Shown piece by piece: positions 5,041 through 5,045 of a stretch of 5,045 nucleotides of DNA (positions are counted from its first letter, which is position 1; every line of letters begins with the position of its first letter). The notes beneath the pieces are model-generated. The model had not been told where the DNA came from. It did not search any database and saw only the letters and a list, made by a program, of their open reading frames with translations. The position numbers were made by a program, and so were the translations under genes. Source of the DNA: Minisyncoccota bacterium (GTDB taxonomy: Bacteria > Patescibacteriota > Minisyncoccia > Phycocordibacterales > SBAW01); contig JAGVKC010000057.1 in the NCBI GenBank assembly GCA_020050775.1, positions 1 through 5,045 on the forward strand. Reading direction: 5' to 3'.

Positions 5041-5045
5041 AGGAG

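Larger units (their letters stand above)
4890..5045 (-). other. Open minus-strand frame entering from the right edge and ending inside tRNA-Thr(CGU)
   Basis: Reading the minus strand from 5045, 51 codons stay open to a TGA at 4892-4890. The part over the tRNA reads YWSQRPGLNRRPPRYE, the kind of peptide that antisense reading of a tRNA 3' half gives. The geometry mirrors the left edge, where a recombinase tail runs antisense into tRNA-Gln. The codons before the tRNA (starting LLNRKAILSKP) match no family I recognise and overlap the three hairpins. A second frame is also open for most of this stretch, so coding is only a possibility. Confidence 0.2.

Overview
This 5-kb window looks like chromosomal DNA of a Candidate Phyla Radiation (Patescibacteria, Parcubacteria-like) bacterium. 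The protein sequences (a shortened release factor 2, FtsE/FtsX, a CTP synthase with CPR-style motif variants), the lack of clear Shine-Dalgarno sequences and the type of recombinase tail at the left edge all point that way. The assignment rests on sequence style only; no 16S gene or search was available.

Layout. Positions 1-348 (+) hold the 3' end of a gene entering from the left, most likely a serine recombinase, whose last codons run antisense through a tRNA-Gln(CUG) gene (289-359, -). A minus-strand block then occupies 383-4664. In transcription order it is prfB (RF2, GTG start at 4664), ftsE (GTG start at 3741), ftsX (ATG at 3057) and pyrG (ATG at 2032), followed 23 nt later by tRNA-Gln on the same strand. 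Divergent from prfB, on the plus strand, are two threonine tRNAs, GGU (4746-4821) and CGU (4862-4937). The last 108 bases hold an exact inverted copy of part of the second tRNA's T-arm and three consecutive perfect hairpins.

Functions. RF2 ends translation at UAA/UGA. FtsE (ATPase) and FtsX (membrane subunit) form the divisome complex that controls peptidoglycan hydrolysis. PyrG makes CTP from UTP and glutamine. The prfB-ftsE-ftsX order is a known conserved bacterial arrangement; pyrG after it, with a gap of about 90 nt, may have its own promoter.

The main anomaly is ftsE. Its first 16 codons (GTG at 3741) are in one frame and the rest is in another, with a stop just upstream in the second frame. 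One missing base near 3691-3694 would restore a normal FtsE of 226 residues. This is either an assembly or sequencing error or a real lesion in a gene whose other motifs are all intact. Other points of interest are -10-like boxes almost touching the start codons of prfB, ftsE and pyrG (possible leaderless or short-leader transcription), the recombinase/tRNA-Gln overlap, and the palindrome-rich right edge. I see no complete unknown system in this window.
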